Source: Sporichthya polymorpha DSM 43042 (GTDB lineage Bacteria > Actinomycetota > Actinomycetes > Sporichthyales > Sporichthyaceae). From it: a stretch of DNA of 64,000 nt. Shown here one piece after another: positions 45,387 through 55,869 of this stretch (the first letter of the stretch is position 1; each line of letters opens with the position of its first letter). The notes beneath the pieces are model-generated. The model was not told the origin of the DNA. It saw nothing but the letters and a program-made list of their open reading frames with translations, and ran no database searches. The DNA lies in the NCBI RefSeq assembly GCF_000384115.1, contig NZ_KB913029.1:4811057-4875056 (forward strand), given 5' to 3'. Position numbers and translations under genes: made by a program.

Positions 45387-46182
45387 CCGCGGCGAGGTCG
45401 GCGGCCAGGTCCGCGCAGCCGGCCACGCCGGTGGCGACGTCGGGCGCGTCGAGCAGGCGGCGCACGAACGCCGAGCCGACGATGACGCCGTCGGCGTAGC
45501 TCGCGACCTCGGCGGCCTGCGCGCCGTTGGAGACCCCGAGCCCGACGCCGACGGGAAGCTCGACGCCGTTCTCCTCCATGACCGTCTGGATCCGCGCGAC
45601 CAGCGGCGGGGCCGCGTCCGAGGTCTGCTCGCGGGCGCCGGTGACGCCCATGACCGCGGTGGCGTAGACGAAACCGCGGCAGGCCTTCACCGTCATCGCG
45701 ATGCGCTCGGGCGAGGACGAGGGCGCGACGAGGAAGATCCGGTCGAGGTTGCAAGCGTCGGAGGCGGCGAGCCAGTCGGTGCCCGAGTCCGGCGTCAGGT
45801 CCGGGGTGATCAGGCCCGCTCCCCCGGCGGCGGCGAGGTCCGCGGCGAACCGCTCCACCCCGTAGCGCAGCACCGGGTTCCAGTAGGTCATGACGACGGT
45901 GGCCGCCCCGGTGGCCGCGACGGCCTCGACGGTCGCGAGCACGTCCTTGATGCGCGTCCCGCCCGCCAGCGCGCGGTCCGCGGCCTGCTGGATCGTCGGA
46001 CCGTCGAGCACCGGGTCGCTGTAGGGCAGCCCGACCTCGACGACGTCCACGCCGGCGGCCACCATCGCGGTAAACGCGTCGATGCCGCCCTGCTGCGTCG
46101 GGAAGCCCGCGGGCAGGTACCCGACGAGCGCGGCGCGGTTCTCCGCGGCCGCCTTCGCGAACGCCTCCGCCACTCTGCTCAT
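45367..46182 (-). CDS. trpA: Tryptophan synthase alpha subunit
   Basis: A 271-residue TIM barrel that splits indole-3-glycerol phosphate to indole and glyceraldehyde 3-phosphate. The catalytic pair Glu49 and Asp60 is in VVEVGLPYSDPVLDG, at the same numbers as in Salmonella TrpA. VGLGVSNGAQAAEVASYADGVIVGSA, shown here across residues 213-238, is the phosphate-binding end. It starts 30 bp after trpB and its end overlaps lgt. Confidence 0.97.
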   Translation of the reverse strand: MSRVAEAFAKAAAENRAALVGYLPAGFPTQQGGIDAFTAMVAAGVDVVEVGLPYSDPVLDGPTIQQAADRALAGGTRIKDVLATVEAVAATGAATVVMTYWNPVLRYGVERFAADLAAAGGAGLITPDLTPDSGTDWLAASDACNLDRIFLVAPSSSPERIAMTVKACRGFVYATAVMGVTGAREQTSDAAPPLVARIQTVMEENGVELPVGVGLGVSNGAQAAEVASYADGVIVGSAFVRRLLDAPDVATGVAGCADLAADLAAGVRAGR

Positions 46183-46212
46183 GACGGCCTGCTCGGAACT
46201 GCGACGCTCAAC

Positions 46213-47404
<1,192 letters not shown>

Positions 47405-47412
<8 letters not shown>

Positions 47413-48220
47413 AGTGCCGGCCCTTCTTCAACGCGGGATGCGCACCCGCTGCGACGAGGTCACGCACCGCGGCCTGCGGGTCCTGTCCGGTCACGAGGCT
47501 CTCGCCGACCAGCACCGCGTCCGCGCCCTGCCGGCCGTACTCGATGACGTCGTGCGGACCGCGCACGCCGGACTCGGCGATGGTGACGATGGAGTCCGGG
47601 ATCAGGGGGGCGAGGCGACCGAACGTGTCGCGGTCGACCTCGAGCGTCTTGAGGTTGCGCGCGTTGACGCCGATGAGCTTCGCTCCGGCGTCGACCGCGC
47701 GGTGCGTCTCCTCCTCGGTGTGCACCTCGACCAGCGGCGTCATGCCGAGGGACTCGGTGCGCTCGATGAGCGAGATCAACGCGTTCTGCTCGAGCGCGGC
47801 GACGATCAGCAGCACCAGGTCCGCGCCGTGCGCGCGGGCCTCCCACAGCTGGTAGCTGGAGAAGATGAAGTCCTTGCGCAGGATGGGCACGTCGACGCGA
47901 GCCCGCACCGCGGTGAGGTCGGCGAGCTCGCCACCGAAGCGACGCTTCTCGGTGAGGACACTGATCACGGCGGCGCCGCCGGCCTCGTAGTCCGCGGCCA
48001 GACGGGCCGGGTCGGCGATCGCGGCCAGCGCGCCCTTCGACGGGCTGGAGCGCTTGACCTCGGCGATGACACCGACGCCCGGCACCTGCAGAGCCGCCAG
48101 CCCGTCGCGCGGTTCGGCCATGCGCGCAACGCGTTCCTTGAGCGCGTCGAGGGTGACGACCTCCTGGCGCTGTGCCAGATCCTCGCGAACGCCGCTGAGG
48201 ATCTCTTCGAGCACGGACAC
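47405..48220 (-). CDS. trpC: Indole-3-glycerol-phosphate synthase
   Basis: A 271-residue TIM barrel closing the indole ring. Catalytic Lys is in [13 protein letters not shown], with [30 protein letters not shown] and [25 protein letters not shown] as family blocks. It is monofunctional, with no TrpF part fused. The GTG start has GGAGAGGGG about 9 bases upstream. 81 bp separate it from the membrane protein gene before it. Confidence 0.96.
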
Positions 48221-48301
48221 CAGGACGGTTCCCCTCTCCAGATCGGCTTCCGCCGGTCGCCGGAAAAGCGGCGGCGACGTTGAGCAGGATCGTAGTCCGC
48301 G

Positions 48302-48919
48302 TCACTCGGCGCTCTGGACCGGCCCATCGGTCGGGTCATGACCGCGGTCGATCGCACGCCACTGATCGAGCGCGGTGTCCGCCGTCCGGTTCGCTCGCGG
48401 CTGCGTCCGAGCGCTCGATTCCTCGTCCGCCACGGGACGCTCGTACCGCGACGACATCGCCGGCCACGCGCGCCCGCGCGCCGCGGTGGCGAGGCCGGCG
48501 GCGGCGATCAGCAACCCGCCGACGAGCGCGAGCCAGGGCCACGCGGTGCCGCCGCCGGCGGCCGTCGCGGTCGCGGTGCCGAGCGCGTCGCCGGCCCGGC
48601 GCGCGAGCTCGTCGGAGTCCGGATCCCGTTGTGTCAGCGCGGATCCGGCGACGACGAGGCCACAGAGCGCGACGACCGCGCCGACGACCGTGCGCGCCCA
48701 GCCGCGCGTCGCGAGGACGGCGAGGACGCCGGCGAGCGCGGCGAGCCCGAGCGCGGGGACGACCGGCACCAGCGAGCCGCCGCTGACCTCCAGGGGGGCG
48801 CGCAGCGTGCCCTGCACGGCCTGTCCGTCGGCCCAGGGGCGGCTGGCGGCGAACAGCGTCAGCACGGCGCCGCCGATGCCGCCGAGCAGGGCGAGCACGG
48901 CCTCCCGGCGTGAGTTCAC
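48302..48919 (-). CDS. Trp-operon-associated membrane protein
   Basis: A 205-residue protein with about four hydrophobic segments (LALLGGIGGAVLTLFAAS, VPALGLAALAGVLAVLA, VVGAVVALCGLVVAGSAL, WPWLALVGGLLIAAAGLA) and a hydrophilic C-terminus. It fits the conserved actinobacterial family always found between trpE and trpC (TIGR02234 type), whose role is unknown. The RPWADG stretch in the first loop is a family mark. The GTG start lies 10 bases after the trpE stop. Confidence 0.85.
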   Translation of the reverse strand: MNSRREAVLALLGGIGGAVLTLFAASRPWADGQAVQGTLRAPLEVSGGSLVPVVPALGLAALAGVLAVLATRGWARTVVGAVVALCGLVVAGSALTQRDPDSDELARRAGDALGTATATAAGGGTAWPWLALVGGLLIAAAGLATAARGRAWPAMSSRYERPVADEESSARTQPRANRTADTALDQWRAIDRGHDPTDGPVQSAE

Positions 48920-48929
48920 GGCGCCGCCC

Positions 48930-50486
48930 TCAGGTGACCGGTCGCAGCGTCTCCGCCGCCGCGACCGCCCGCAGCACCGCGGCCGCCTTGTTCCGGCACT
49001 CCTGGTCCTCGGTCGCCGGGTCGGAGTCGGCGACGATGCCCGCGCCCGCCTGCACGTACGCGACGCCGTCGCGGAGCAGCGCGGTGCGGATCGCGATCGC
49101 GGTGTCGAGGTCACCGGCGAAGTCCAGATAGCCGACGACGCCGCCGTAGAGCGCGCGCCGGGTCGGCTCGAGCTCCTCGATGATCTCCATCGCGCGCGGC
49201 TTCGGGGCGCCCGAGAGGGTGCCCGCCGGGAAGCACGCGGCCAGCACGTCGAAGGCGGTCTGGTCCTCGCTCGGCCGCCCGACCACCGTCGAGACGATGT
49301 GCATGATGTGCGAGTAGCGCTCGACCGACATGAAGTCGACGACCTCGACACTGCCGGGCGCGCACACCCGGCCCAGGTCGTTGCGGCCGAGGTCGACGAG
49401 CATCAGGTGCTCGGCGCGTTCCTTCGGGTCGGCCAGCAGTTCGACGCCGAGCTCGACGTCGTGCTCGGGCGTCGACCCGCGCGGGCGACTGCCGGCGATC
49501 GGGTGCATCATCGCCCGGCCCTCCTGCACCTTGACCAGCGCCTCGGGGCTGGACCCGACCACGTCGAAGCCGCCCTCGGCCCCGCCGTCCGGGCCCGGGA
49601 AGCGCAGCAGGTACAGGTACGGGCTCGGGTTCGTCAGGCGCAGCACGCGGTAGATGTCGAGCGCGCTCGCCGACGTCGGCATCGAGAACCGCTGGCTGAC
49701 GACGATCTGGAACGCCTCGCCGGCGTGGATCTCCTCGACCGCGCGCTCGACCGCGGCCATGTAGTCCTCGCGGGTCGTGTTCGACGTGTAGTCGACCGTG
49801 CCGTCCCAGTCGAGGTGCGCGGCGCTGGAGCCGACGGGACGGGCGAGGTCCGCGGTCATCGCCGCCAGCCGCTCGCACGCGGAGGAGTAGGCCGCGTCGA
49901 CCCCGGAGTCGCTGCCGTCCCAGTTGACGGCGTTCGCGATGAGCACCACCGAGCCGTCCTCGTGGTCGAGGACGGCGAGATCGGTCGCAAGCAGCATCGC
50001 GAGCTCGGGCAGGTGCAGGTCGTCGACCGCCTTCTCCGGCAGGCGTTCCAACCGCCGTACGGCGTCGTAACCGATGAACCCGACGAGTCCGCCGGTCAGC
50101 GGCGGGAGGTCGGGCCCGGACCCGGTGAACGCTGTGGTGGAACGCGTTCGCAACGCCTCGACCGTGCCGCGCAGGACCTGCAGCGGGTCGCCCTCGGTGG
50201 GGACGCCCGCCGGCGGACCGCCGACCCAGCGCGCGACGCCGTCGGACTCGGTCAGCATCGCGGGCGCCTGTACCCCGACGAAGGAGTACCGGCCCCACAC
50301 GCGACCGTGCTCGGCCGACTCGAGCAGGAACGTGCCCGGGCGTTCGGCCGCGAGCTTGCGGTACAGCCCGACCGGCGTCTCGCCGTCGGCGAGCAACCGG
50401 CGCGAGACCGGGATGACCTTCCGGTCGGCGGCGAGCGCGCGGAACGTGTCGAGGTCGGGCACGATCTCGCCGGTCAGGCGCGTCAC
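48930..50486 (-). CDS. trpE: Anthranilate synthase component I
   Basis: A 518-residue chorismate-utilising enzyme making anthranilate with an amidotransferase partner that is not in this window. Family blocks: [19 protein letters not shown] (tryptophan feedback site region), [59 protein letters not shown] and [14 protein letters not shown]. The GTG start overlaps the hisI stop (GTGA), so expression is coupled to histidine synthesis. No leader-peptide attenuator was recognised upstream. Confidence 0.97.
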   Translation of the reverse strand: MTRLTGEIVPDLDTFRALAADRKVIPVSRRLLADGETPVGLYRKLAAERPGTFLLESAEHGRVWGRYSFVGVQAPAMLTESDGVARWVGGPPAGVPTEGDPLQVLRGTVEALRTRSTTAFTGSGPDLPPLTGGLVGFIGYDAVRRLERLPEKAVDDLHLPELAMLLATDLAVLDHEDGSVVLIANAVNWDGSDSGVDAAYSSACERLAAMTADLARPVGSSAAHLDWDGTVDYTSNTTREDYMAAVERAVEEIHAGEAFQIVVSQRFSMPTSASALDIYRVLRLTNPSPYLYLLRFPGPDGGAEGGFDVVGSSPEALVKVQEGRAMMHPIAGSRPRGSTPEHDVELGVELLADPKERAEHLMLVDLGRNDLGRVCAPGSVEVVDFMSVERYSHIMHIVSTVVGRPSEDQTAFDVLAACFPAGTLSGAPKPRAMEIIEELEPTRRALYGGVVGYLDFAGDLDTAIAIRTALLRDGVAYVQAGAGIVADSDPATEDQECRNKAAAVLRAVAAAETLRPVT

Positions 50487-50875
50487 GAGGCGACCTTCGG
50501 GCGCTCGTCGACGGGGATCGTCACCGCGGCGAGGGCCCGCGAGTCGTCGAAGCAGGTCCGGGTGCCGGTGTGGCACGCCGGCCCCTCCTGATCGACGCGG
50601 ACGAGCACGGTGTCGCCGTCGCAGTCGAGCGCGACGGAGTGCACCCACTGCCGGTGGCCGGACGTCTCGCCCTTCGTCCAGTACTCCTGCCGGCTGCGGC
50701 TGAAGTAGGTGACGCGGCCGGTGGTGAGCGTGCGGTGCAGTGCCTCGTCGTCCATCCAGCCGACCATGAGCACCTCCCCGGTGTCCCACTGCTGGGCCAC
50801 GGCGGGGAACAGGCCGGCGGCGTCGCGGCGCAGCACGGCGGCGACCGCGGGATCGAGAGCGGACTTCGAGGGCAT
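50483..50875 (-). CDS. hisI: Phosphoribosyl-AMP cyclohydrolase
   Basis: A 130-residue enzyme opening the adenine ring of PR-AMP in histidine synthesis. Metal ligands are visible: the acidic cluster [15 protein letters not shown] and the cysteines in [12 protein letters not shown] (Cys101, Cys108); [15 protein letters not shown] is the family signature. It is the monofunctional form without the HisE pyrophosphohydrolase domain. It heads the hisI-trpE-trpC-trpB-trpA-lgt unit. The ATG at 50875 fits the family N-terminus; the ribosome site is unclear. Confidence 0.96.
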   Translation of the reverse strand: MPSKSALDPAVAAVLRRDAAGLFPAVAQQWDTGEVLMVGWMDDEALHRTLTTGRVTYFSRSRQEYWTKGETSGHRQWVHSVALDCDGDTVLVRVDQEGPACHTGTRTCFDDSRALAAVTIPVDERPKVAS

Positions 50876-51237
50876 GGGACCGAATTCTGCCCCGCCGCTC
50901 GTTTCGCCGTCGTTCCGGTTTCCCGTCACGCTCCGTGGACCGGTCATCACCGGGGCGATTCTGCGACCGGGAGACACACCCCGCGGCTTAGCCCGATTCG
51001 GGCTGTCCGAGATGTGAGCATGGTCCTCATCCGGCGTCCGCCGCCGCACGCGCGATTCGCCCACGCCCGTACATATCGCCCCGAACCTCCCGCGGAGGCG
51101 CTCGAATCATGGCCAGGCATCGCTTGGAGCCGCCCACAGAGTGGGACATTGCGTGGGATCATGCTTCGGTCTCGGTCGCGCTCAGTGACCAGACCCGAGG
51201 CAGGGGTGGGGACGATCCCACGGAGGGCGGTGCCGCG
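50876..51237. other. Divergent intergenic region between hisI and the ParA/MinD-like gene
   Basis: 362 bp with no convincing gene. It contains a perfect 15-base palindrome (50990-51004) and a GGAGG-like site near 51095 that could serve an alternative ATG at 51109 of the plus-strand gene. I recognise no T-box, riboswitch or trp leader peptide. Confidence 0.5.
50990..51004. promoter_or_regulatory. Perfect palindrome, possible operator of the hisI-trp operon
   Basis: AGCCCGATTCGGGCT is a perfect inverted repeat of 7 + 1 + 7 bases, 115 bp before hisI and 234 bp before the divergent ATPase gene. Size and symmetry suit a dimeric repressor, but no family consensus was recognised. Confidence 0.4.
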
Positions 51238-53034
51238 ATGACCACGCCGAGCGAGAACCCGGCGCAGCAGAACACGGCCAGGAACGAGGGCGCGAGCAAG
51301 AGCGCGCCCCCGGCCTCCGCTGCGGCGCCGTCGAACTCCGGCGGACCGGCGGGGGCGAGTTCGGGCACGGGCTCGAACACCGGCAAGGGCAGCGGTGCGG
51401 CGGCGGGTGCGCCGCGCACCTCGACCACGGACCTCCCGGCCCCGGGCGGTGAGCGGGACCCCAACGACAGCACCTGGATCTACGACCAGCTCGGGCTCTC
51501 GCCCGAGGAGTACAAGGGCGACCCGGCCCCCGACGCCACCGGTCTGCCGAGCAGCGCGGAGCTGCGCCGCCGCGCGGCCGCGCTCAACCTGGACTACGAC
51601 GCCCTGCGTCCCGGCGACCCGAACGCGTCCCCGTTCCCGCCCGGTTCGCTCGGGGGCGGCGGCATCGACCCGCCGACCCGCAAGTTCGAAGGCTTCCCGG
51701 CTCCGGGCTCCGGCCTGCCGAGCCAGGCCGAGGCCCCCGCCACCCCGGCCCCGCCGACCCCGCTCGCCGCCACCTCCCCGGCCGCGGTCCAGCCGCCGGC
51801 ACCGGCACCGGCTCCGGCTCCCGCACCGGCATCCCCGGCGCAGTCCCCGGCCGCGGCGGCTCCCCTGCCGAAGGCGCCGGTCAAGGGCGCGCGGCCGAAC
51901 CGTCCGGGGCGCAGCGCGCAGCCGACGGGCGAGCCGTTCAAGGACTACGACGCCAAGCAGGCGACCGGCGACATCCAGCTGCCGGTGCACAACCCGCCGC
52001 GGCCCGCGACGCGCACGGCGGCTCCCGCCGCGTCCGCGAACCGGCCCCCGGCGCGCAACCTGCCGGTGAGCACGGAGAAGCTGACCGCCGACAGCCTCAC
52101 CGCGGACAAGGTCCTCAAGCAGCGCAAGAAGCCGCCGGGCAAGGGCTGGCGCAAGGGTGTGCTCGCCGCGACCGGTGGCCTGGTCAACCTCGGGCCGGGG
52201 TCCAAGGAACGCGAGCAGATGGAGTTCGAGGAGCGCGTTCGCACCGAGATCCCGGGCTGCCACCGGCTCGCGGTCATCTCGCTCAAGGGCGGCGTCGGCA
52301 AGACGACGACCGCCGCCGCGCTCGGCTCGATGTTCGCCTCGCTGCGCCGGGACCGCGTCATCGCGATCGACGCGAACCCGGACCGCGGCACCCTCGGCGA
52401 CAAGATCGTGCCGGGCCAGGCGCGCACGACCGTCCGTGACTTCGTGGCCCGCAGCGCGCAGCTCGACCGGTACTCCGCGGTCCGCGAGTTCACCGCCCAG
52501 GCCGACTCGCGCCTCGAGGTGCTCGTCTCGGAGTCGGACCCCCTCGCCTCGCTGGCGTTCTCGGAGAACGACTACCGGATCATCAGCGACATCCTCGAGC
52601 GCTTCTACAACCTGATCCTCACCGACTGCGGCACCGGTCTGCTGCACTCGGCGATGGTCGGCGTGCTCGCCAAGGCCGACCAGGTCGTCATCGTCTCCTC
52701 CGCGTCGCTCGACGGTGCGCGCAGCGCGTCGGCGACCCTGGACTGGCTGGAGGCGCACAACTACGCCGAGCTCGCGCGCGAGTCCGTCACGGTCGTCACC
52801 TCGGTGCGGCCGCAGGCGGCGACCGTGCACCTGGACGAGATCATCAGCCACTTCGCCAAGCGGACCCGGGCCGTCGTCGCGGTCCCGTACGACCCGCACC
52901 TGGCCGAGGGTGGCCAGATCGACCTCTCCCAGCTCGGCAAGGGCGCGTACCAGGCCTACCTCGAGCTCGCCGCCGAGATCGCGGACCAGTTCCCCCGCCT
53001 CGGCATCGCGAAGAACGGCGAGCGCACGTTCTGA
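51238..53034 (+). CDS. MinD/ParA-like ATPase with long Pro/Ala-rich N-terminus
   Basis: A 598-residue protein. The first ~345 residues are low-complexity Pro/Ala/Ser/Gly with short conserved-looking islands (STWIYDQLGLSPEEYKG, ELRRRAAALNLDYDALRPGD). The rest is a deviant-Walker ATPase: ISLKGGVGKTTTAAALGS (about 346-363), Walker A' VIAIDANPDRG, and the ILTDCGTGLLHSAM switch region. This domain order occurs in actinobacterial type VII secretion-linked (EspI-like) and polar-growth MinD-like proteins; the island STWIYDQLGLSPEEYK is reminiscent of motifs there. No ParB or ESX genes are adjacent. The ATG at 51238 follows GGAGG by 11 bases; an ATG at 51109 is possible. Confidence 0.8.
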   Translation: MTTPSENPAQQNTARNEGASKSAPPASAAAPSNSGGPAGASSGTGSNTGKGSGAAAGAPRTSTTDLPAPGGERDPNDSTWIYDQLGLSPEEYKGDPAPDATGLPSSAELRRRAAALNLDYDALRPGDPNASPFPPGSLGGGGIDPPTRKFEGFPAPGSGLPSQAEAPATPAPPTPLAATSPAAVQPPAPAPAPAPAPASPAQSPAAAAPLPKAPVKGARPNRPGRSAQPTGEPFKDYDAKQATGDIQLPVHNPPRPATRTAAPAASANRPPARNLPVSTEKLTADSLTADKVLKQRKKPPGKGWRKGVLAATGGLVNLGPGSKEREQMEFEERVRTEIPGCHRLAVISLKGGVGKTTTAAALGSMFASLRRDRVIAIDANPDRGTLGDKIVPGQARTTVRDFVARSAQLDRYSAVREFTAQADSRLEVLVSESDPLASLAFSENDYRIISDILERFYNLILTDCGTGLLHSAMVGVLAKADQVVIVSSASLDGARSASATLDWLEAHNYAELARESVTVVTSVRPQAATVHLDEIISHFAKRTRAVVAVPYDPHLAEGGQIDLSQLGKGAYQAYLELAAEIADQFPRLGIAKNGERTF

Positions 53035-53051
53035 CGAGACGTCAGTCTCGT
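53034..53051 (+). terminator. Short hairpin at the end of the ATPase gene
   Basis: ACGAGAC-GTCA-GTCTCGT forms a perfect 7-bp stem starting at the stop codon of the plus-strand ATPase gene. There is no clear T-run, so its role as a terminator is uncertain. Confidence 0.35.
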
Positions 53052-53072
53052 TGACCTGACGGCGTTCCGGCG

Positions 53073-53095
53073 CCCGGTGCGGTCAGCGCACCGGG
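53073..53095 (-). terminator. Hairpin holding the hisF stop codon in its loop
   Basis: CCCGGTGCG and CGCACCGGG form a perfect 9-bp stem around a 5-base loop that overlaps the hisF stop (53083-53085). It lacks a T-run. It could stabilise the 3' end or slow ribosomes at termination. Confidence 0.4.
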
Positions 53096-53856
53096 TGGCC
53101 GGCGGAGCGAAGGGCGTCCTTGACCTCGCCGATCCGGAGGTCGCCGAAGTGGAACACACTGGCGGCGAGGACGGCGTCGGCGCCGGCGCCGACGGCGGGG
53201 GCGAAGTCCTCGATCTTGCCGGCTCCCCCACTGGCGATGACCGGGACGGTCACGATCTCGCGGACCTGACGGAGCATCTCGAGGTCGTAGCCGTCCTTGG
53301 TGCCGTCGGCGTCCATGGAGTTCAGCAGGATCTCGCCGGCGCCGAGCTCGGCGCCGCGGCGGCACCACTCGATCGCGTCGATGCCCGTGCCCTTCCGGCC
53401 CCCGTGGGTGGTGACCTCGAAGCCCGAGGGCGTCGGAGGGTCGCCGGGGAGGCAACGGCGCGCGTCGATCGAGAGCACGAGCACCTGGTTGCCAAAACGG
53501 TCGGCGATCTCGGCGATCAGCGCGGGGCGCGCGATGGCGGCGGTGTTGACGCCGATCTTGTCGGCGCCGGCGCGCAGGAGCTTGTCGACGTCCGCCGCCG
53601 TACGGACACCGCCGCCGACGGTCAGCGGGATGAAGACCTGCTCCGCGGTGCGGGACACGATCTCGTACGTCGTCGACCGGTCGCTGGAGGACGCGGTGAT
53701 GTCGAGGAACGTCAGCTCGTCGGCGCCCTCGGCGTCGTATCGCTTTGCGAGCTCGACGGGGTCACCGGCGTCGCGCAGATTCTGGAAGTTGACGCCCTTG
53801 ACCACGCGGCCGGCGTCGACGTCCAGACACGGGATGACCCGAACCGCGACTCCCAT
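53083..53856 (-). CDS. hisF: Imidazole glycerol phosphate synthase cyclase subunit
   Basis: A 257-residue TIM barrel that makes IGP and AICAR from PRFAR using ammonia from HisH. Catalytic Asp12 is in [16 protein letters not shown] and the second acid in [19 protein letters not shown] and LAASVFHFG are phosphate-binding blocks. The partner hisH is not in the window. The ATG at 53856 has AAGGAG 6 bases upstream, 26 bp after priA. Confidence 0.97.
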   Translation of the reverse strand: MGVAVRVIPCLDVDAGRVVKGVNFQNLRDAGDPVELAKRYDAEGADELTFLDITASSSDRSTTYEIVSRTAEQVFIPLTVGGGVRTAADVDKLLRAGADKIGVNTAAIARPALIAEIADRFGNQVLVLSIDARRCLPGDPPTPSGFEVTTHGGRKGTGIDAIEWCRRGAELGAGEILLNSMDADGTKDGYDLEMLRQVREIVTVPVIASGGAGKIEDFAPAVGAGADAVLAASVFHFGDLRIGEVKDALRSAGHPVR

Positions 53857-53882
53857 CTGACGCTCCTTCAGCTCTGGGAGGG

Positions 53883-54614
53883 TCAGACCGCGGCCACGGC
53901 GGCGAGCGCCTCTTCGAGGGTGAACGCCTGCGCGTAGAGCGCCTTGCCGACGATCGCGCCCTCGACGCCCAGCGGCACCAACGAGGCGATCGCGCGCAGG
54001 TCGTCCAGGCTGGAGACACCGCCGGAGGCGACCACCGGCTTGTCGGTGCGGGCGCACACCTCGCGGAGCAGGTCGAGGTTCGGGCCCTTCAGCGTCCCGT
54101 CCTTGGTGACGTCGGTGACGACGTAGCGGGCGCAGCCCTCGGAGTCGAGGCGGGCGAGCACCTCCCAGATGTCGCCGCCCTCCTTCGTCCAGCCGCGGGC
54201 GGCGAGGGTGGTGCCACGCACGTCGAGGCCGACCGCGACCCGGTCGCCCCACCGCGCGATCGCGCGGGCGCACCACTGCGGGTTCTCCAGCGCGGCGGTG
54301 CCGATGTTCACCCGGGCGCACCCGGTGGCCATGGCCGCCTCGAGGGACTCGTCGTCGCGGATGCCGCCGCTCATCTCGACCTTCACGTCGAGCTTGGCGA
54401 CCACCTCGTGCAGCAGTTCGCGGTTCGAGCCGCGGCCGAACGCGGCGTCGAGGTCGACCAGGTGGATCCACTCCGCGCCGGCGGACTGCCAGGCCAGCGC
54501 GGCGGCGAGGGGGTCGCCGTAGGAGGTCTCCGACCCGGCCTCACCCTGGACCAGACGGACGGCCTGGCCGTCGGCGACGTCGACGGCGGGCAGCAGTTCG
54601 AGGCGATCCGGCAT
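53883..54614 (-). CDS. priA: Bifunctional isomerase PriA (HisA/TrpF)
   Basis: A 243-residue TIM barrel that isomerises ProFAR in histidine synthesis. In actinobacteria this enzyme (PriA) also does the TrpF step on phosphoribosylanthranilate. Acid catalysts lie in [15 protein letters not shown] and [28 protein letters not shown] and [12 protein letters not shown] are typical. The trp genes in this window include no trpF, which agrees with the dual role. TACGCT lies 6 bases before the ATG with no Shine-Dalgarno, suggesting leaderless translation. The pair priA-hisF is co-transcribed. Confidence 0.94.
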   Translation of the reverse strand: MPDRLELLPAVDVADGQAVRLVQGEAGSETSYGDPLAAALAWQSAGAEWIHLVDLDAAFGRGSNRELLHEVVAKLDVKVEMSGGIRDDESLEAAMATGCARVNIGTAALENPQWCARAIARWGDRVAVGLDVRGTTLAARGWTKEGGDIWEVLARLDSEGCARYVVTDVTKDGTLKGPNLDLLREVCARTDKPVVASGGVSSLDDLRAIASLVPLGVEGAIVGKALYAQAFTLEEALAAVAAV

Positions 54615-54620
54615 GCCGGA

Positions 54621-54626
54621 AGCGTA
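54621..54626 (-). promoter_or_regulatory. -10 box of priA, leaderless type
   Basis: TACGCT on the minus strand is followed by TCCGGC and the ATG start of priA. The same hexamer and spacing stand before the lipoprotein gene at 3966. Confidence 0.45.
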
Positions 54627-54665
54627 ATGGCGCAGCGGGTGTGGCCCGGATCACGGTGCGGCCCG

Positions 54666-55817
54666 TCAGGTCTGGTCGGCGTTCCCGGCCTTCCACTTCT
54701 CCCAGGGCACGGTCCAGTCCGCCACGCGGTTGAGCAGGTCGTCGAACGGCCGGGAGGAGCCCACGACCACGACCGGGTCACCGACGATCGTGTTCTGGTA
54801 CAGCCACTCCGCGGCCTCGGGCAGCAGTCCGATGCACCCGTGCGAGGTGTTCGCCTCGCCGATGGTCCCCCGGTTCCAGGGGGCGTCGTGGAGAAACTCG
54901 CCGCTGTTGGTGATCCGCATGGCGTACTTGGACCTGTACTCGTAGTCCTCCGGGGCGTCGATCGCCTCGTCGGTCCACTTCTTGTTGCGTTCCTTGTCCA
55001 TGACGATCTTCGTGCCGGTGCGGGTTTCCCAGCCCTTCTTGCCCGTGGTGACGTCGTAGGTCTTCAGCGGCTTGCCGTCGCGCTCGACCGTCAGCTTGTG
55101 CTTGTCGACGTCGACGGTGATGATCTGCGCCCGGTCGACGGTGAACGTCGACCTGCGGTTGGCGCCGCCGAGGACGCCGTCGCCCGCCTGAATGTCCTTC
55201 AGCTTCGCGGCGAGCGTCACCTTCGTCCCGGCCGGCCAGAACTTCTCCGGGCGGTAGTCGACGGTGACGTCGTCGATCCAGTACCAGGCGCCCTCGACCC
55301 GCGGGGTGGTGCGGACCTGCAGTGCCTTCTGGACGATCTTGCGGTCCTCGACGGGCTGGTTGAACGTGACCATCAACGGGTGCCCGACGCCGACCTTGGC
55401 GCCGTTCTCCGGCTGGACCGACGCGATCTCCAGGGTGTCCGAGCGCTTCACGTCGGTCGTGGAGAAGCGGGTGATCTTCTCGACCGGGGCGCCGTCGGCG
55501 CCCTCGCCCCACGCGTGGACGGTGTAGCGCGTGCCGACCTTCACCGGCACGGTGGAGTTCCAGGCCGTCCGGTCGGGGGCGTACCTGCCGTCGAGCTGGT
55601 CGCTTTTCCCGTCGGTGACGCGGACCTCGGTGAGCCGGCCGTTCGAGCCGGTCACCTTCACCGTGGCGCCGGCGCCGACGTTGCGGGCGTCGGCGGCCGG
55701 CGTGACCGCGATCGACATCGGGCCCGACGACCCGGACGACGCCTCGTCGCCGCCGCACCCGGCGAGCAACCCGATCGCCAGCACCGGACTCGCGACCAGG
55801 GCGATAACCCGTCGCAC
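54666..55817 (-). CDS. L,D-transpeptidase lipoprotein
   Basis: A 383-residue protein with lipobox GLLAGC (Cys21), two Ig-like domains (about 35-130 and 130-230; VQPENGAKVGVGHPLMVTFNQ) and a YkuD catalytic domain (about 235-365) with nucleophile Cys328 in TSHGCIGL and the preceding His in GEFLHDAPW. This is the arrangement of mycobacterial LdtMt2, which forms 3-3 cross-links in peptidoglycan from outside the membrane. The C-terminal SRPFDDLLNRVADWTVPW matches the family's extension. It is downstream of the NRPS operon on the same strand, 52 bp after the PPTase gene, and probably has its own promoter. Confidence 0.95.
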   Translation of the reverse strand: MRRVIALVASPVLAIGLLAGCGGDEASSGSSGPMSIAVTPAADARNVGAGATVKVTGSNGRLTEVRVTDGKSDQLDGRYAPDRTAWNSTVPVKVGTRYTVHAWGEGADGAPVEKITRFSTTDVKRSDTLEIASVQPENGAKVGVGHPLMVTFNQPVEDRKIVQKALQVRTTPRVEGAWYWIDDVTVDYRPEKFWPAGTKVTLAAKLKDIQAGDGVLGGANRRSTFTVDRAQIITVDVDKHKLTVERDGKPLKTYDVTTGKKGWETRTGTKIVMDKERNKKWTDEAIDAPEDYEYRSKYAMRITNSGEFLHDAPWNRGTIGEANTSHGCIGLLPEAAEWLYQNTIVGDPVVVVGSSRPFDDLLNRVADWTVPWEKWKAGNADQT

Positions 55818-55869
55818 CGTTCACCCCCGTGTTCCGTCGCGGCGCCCCGTCGCCGCACCTGGACCGGCT

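Noticed and set aside
50876-51237. T-box or trp leader peptide attenuator
   Set aside because: No T-box consensus, Trp-rich short frame or terminator/antiterminator pair was found.
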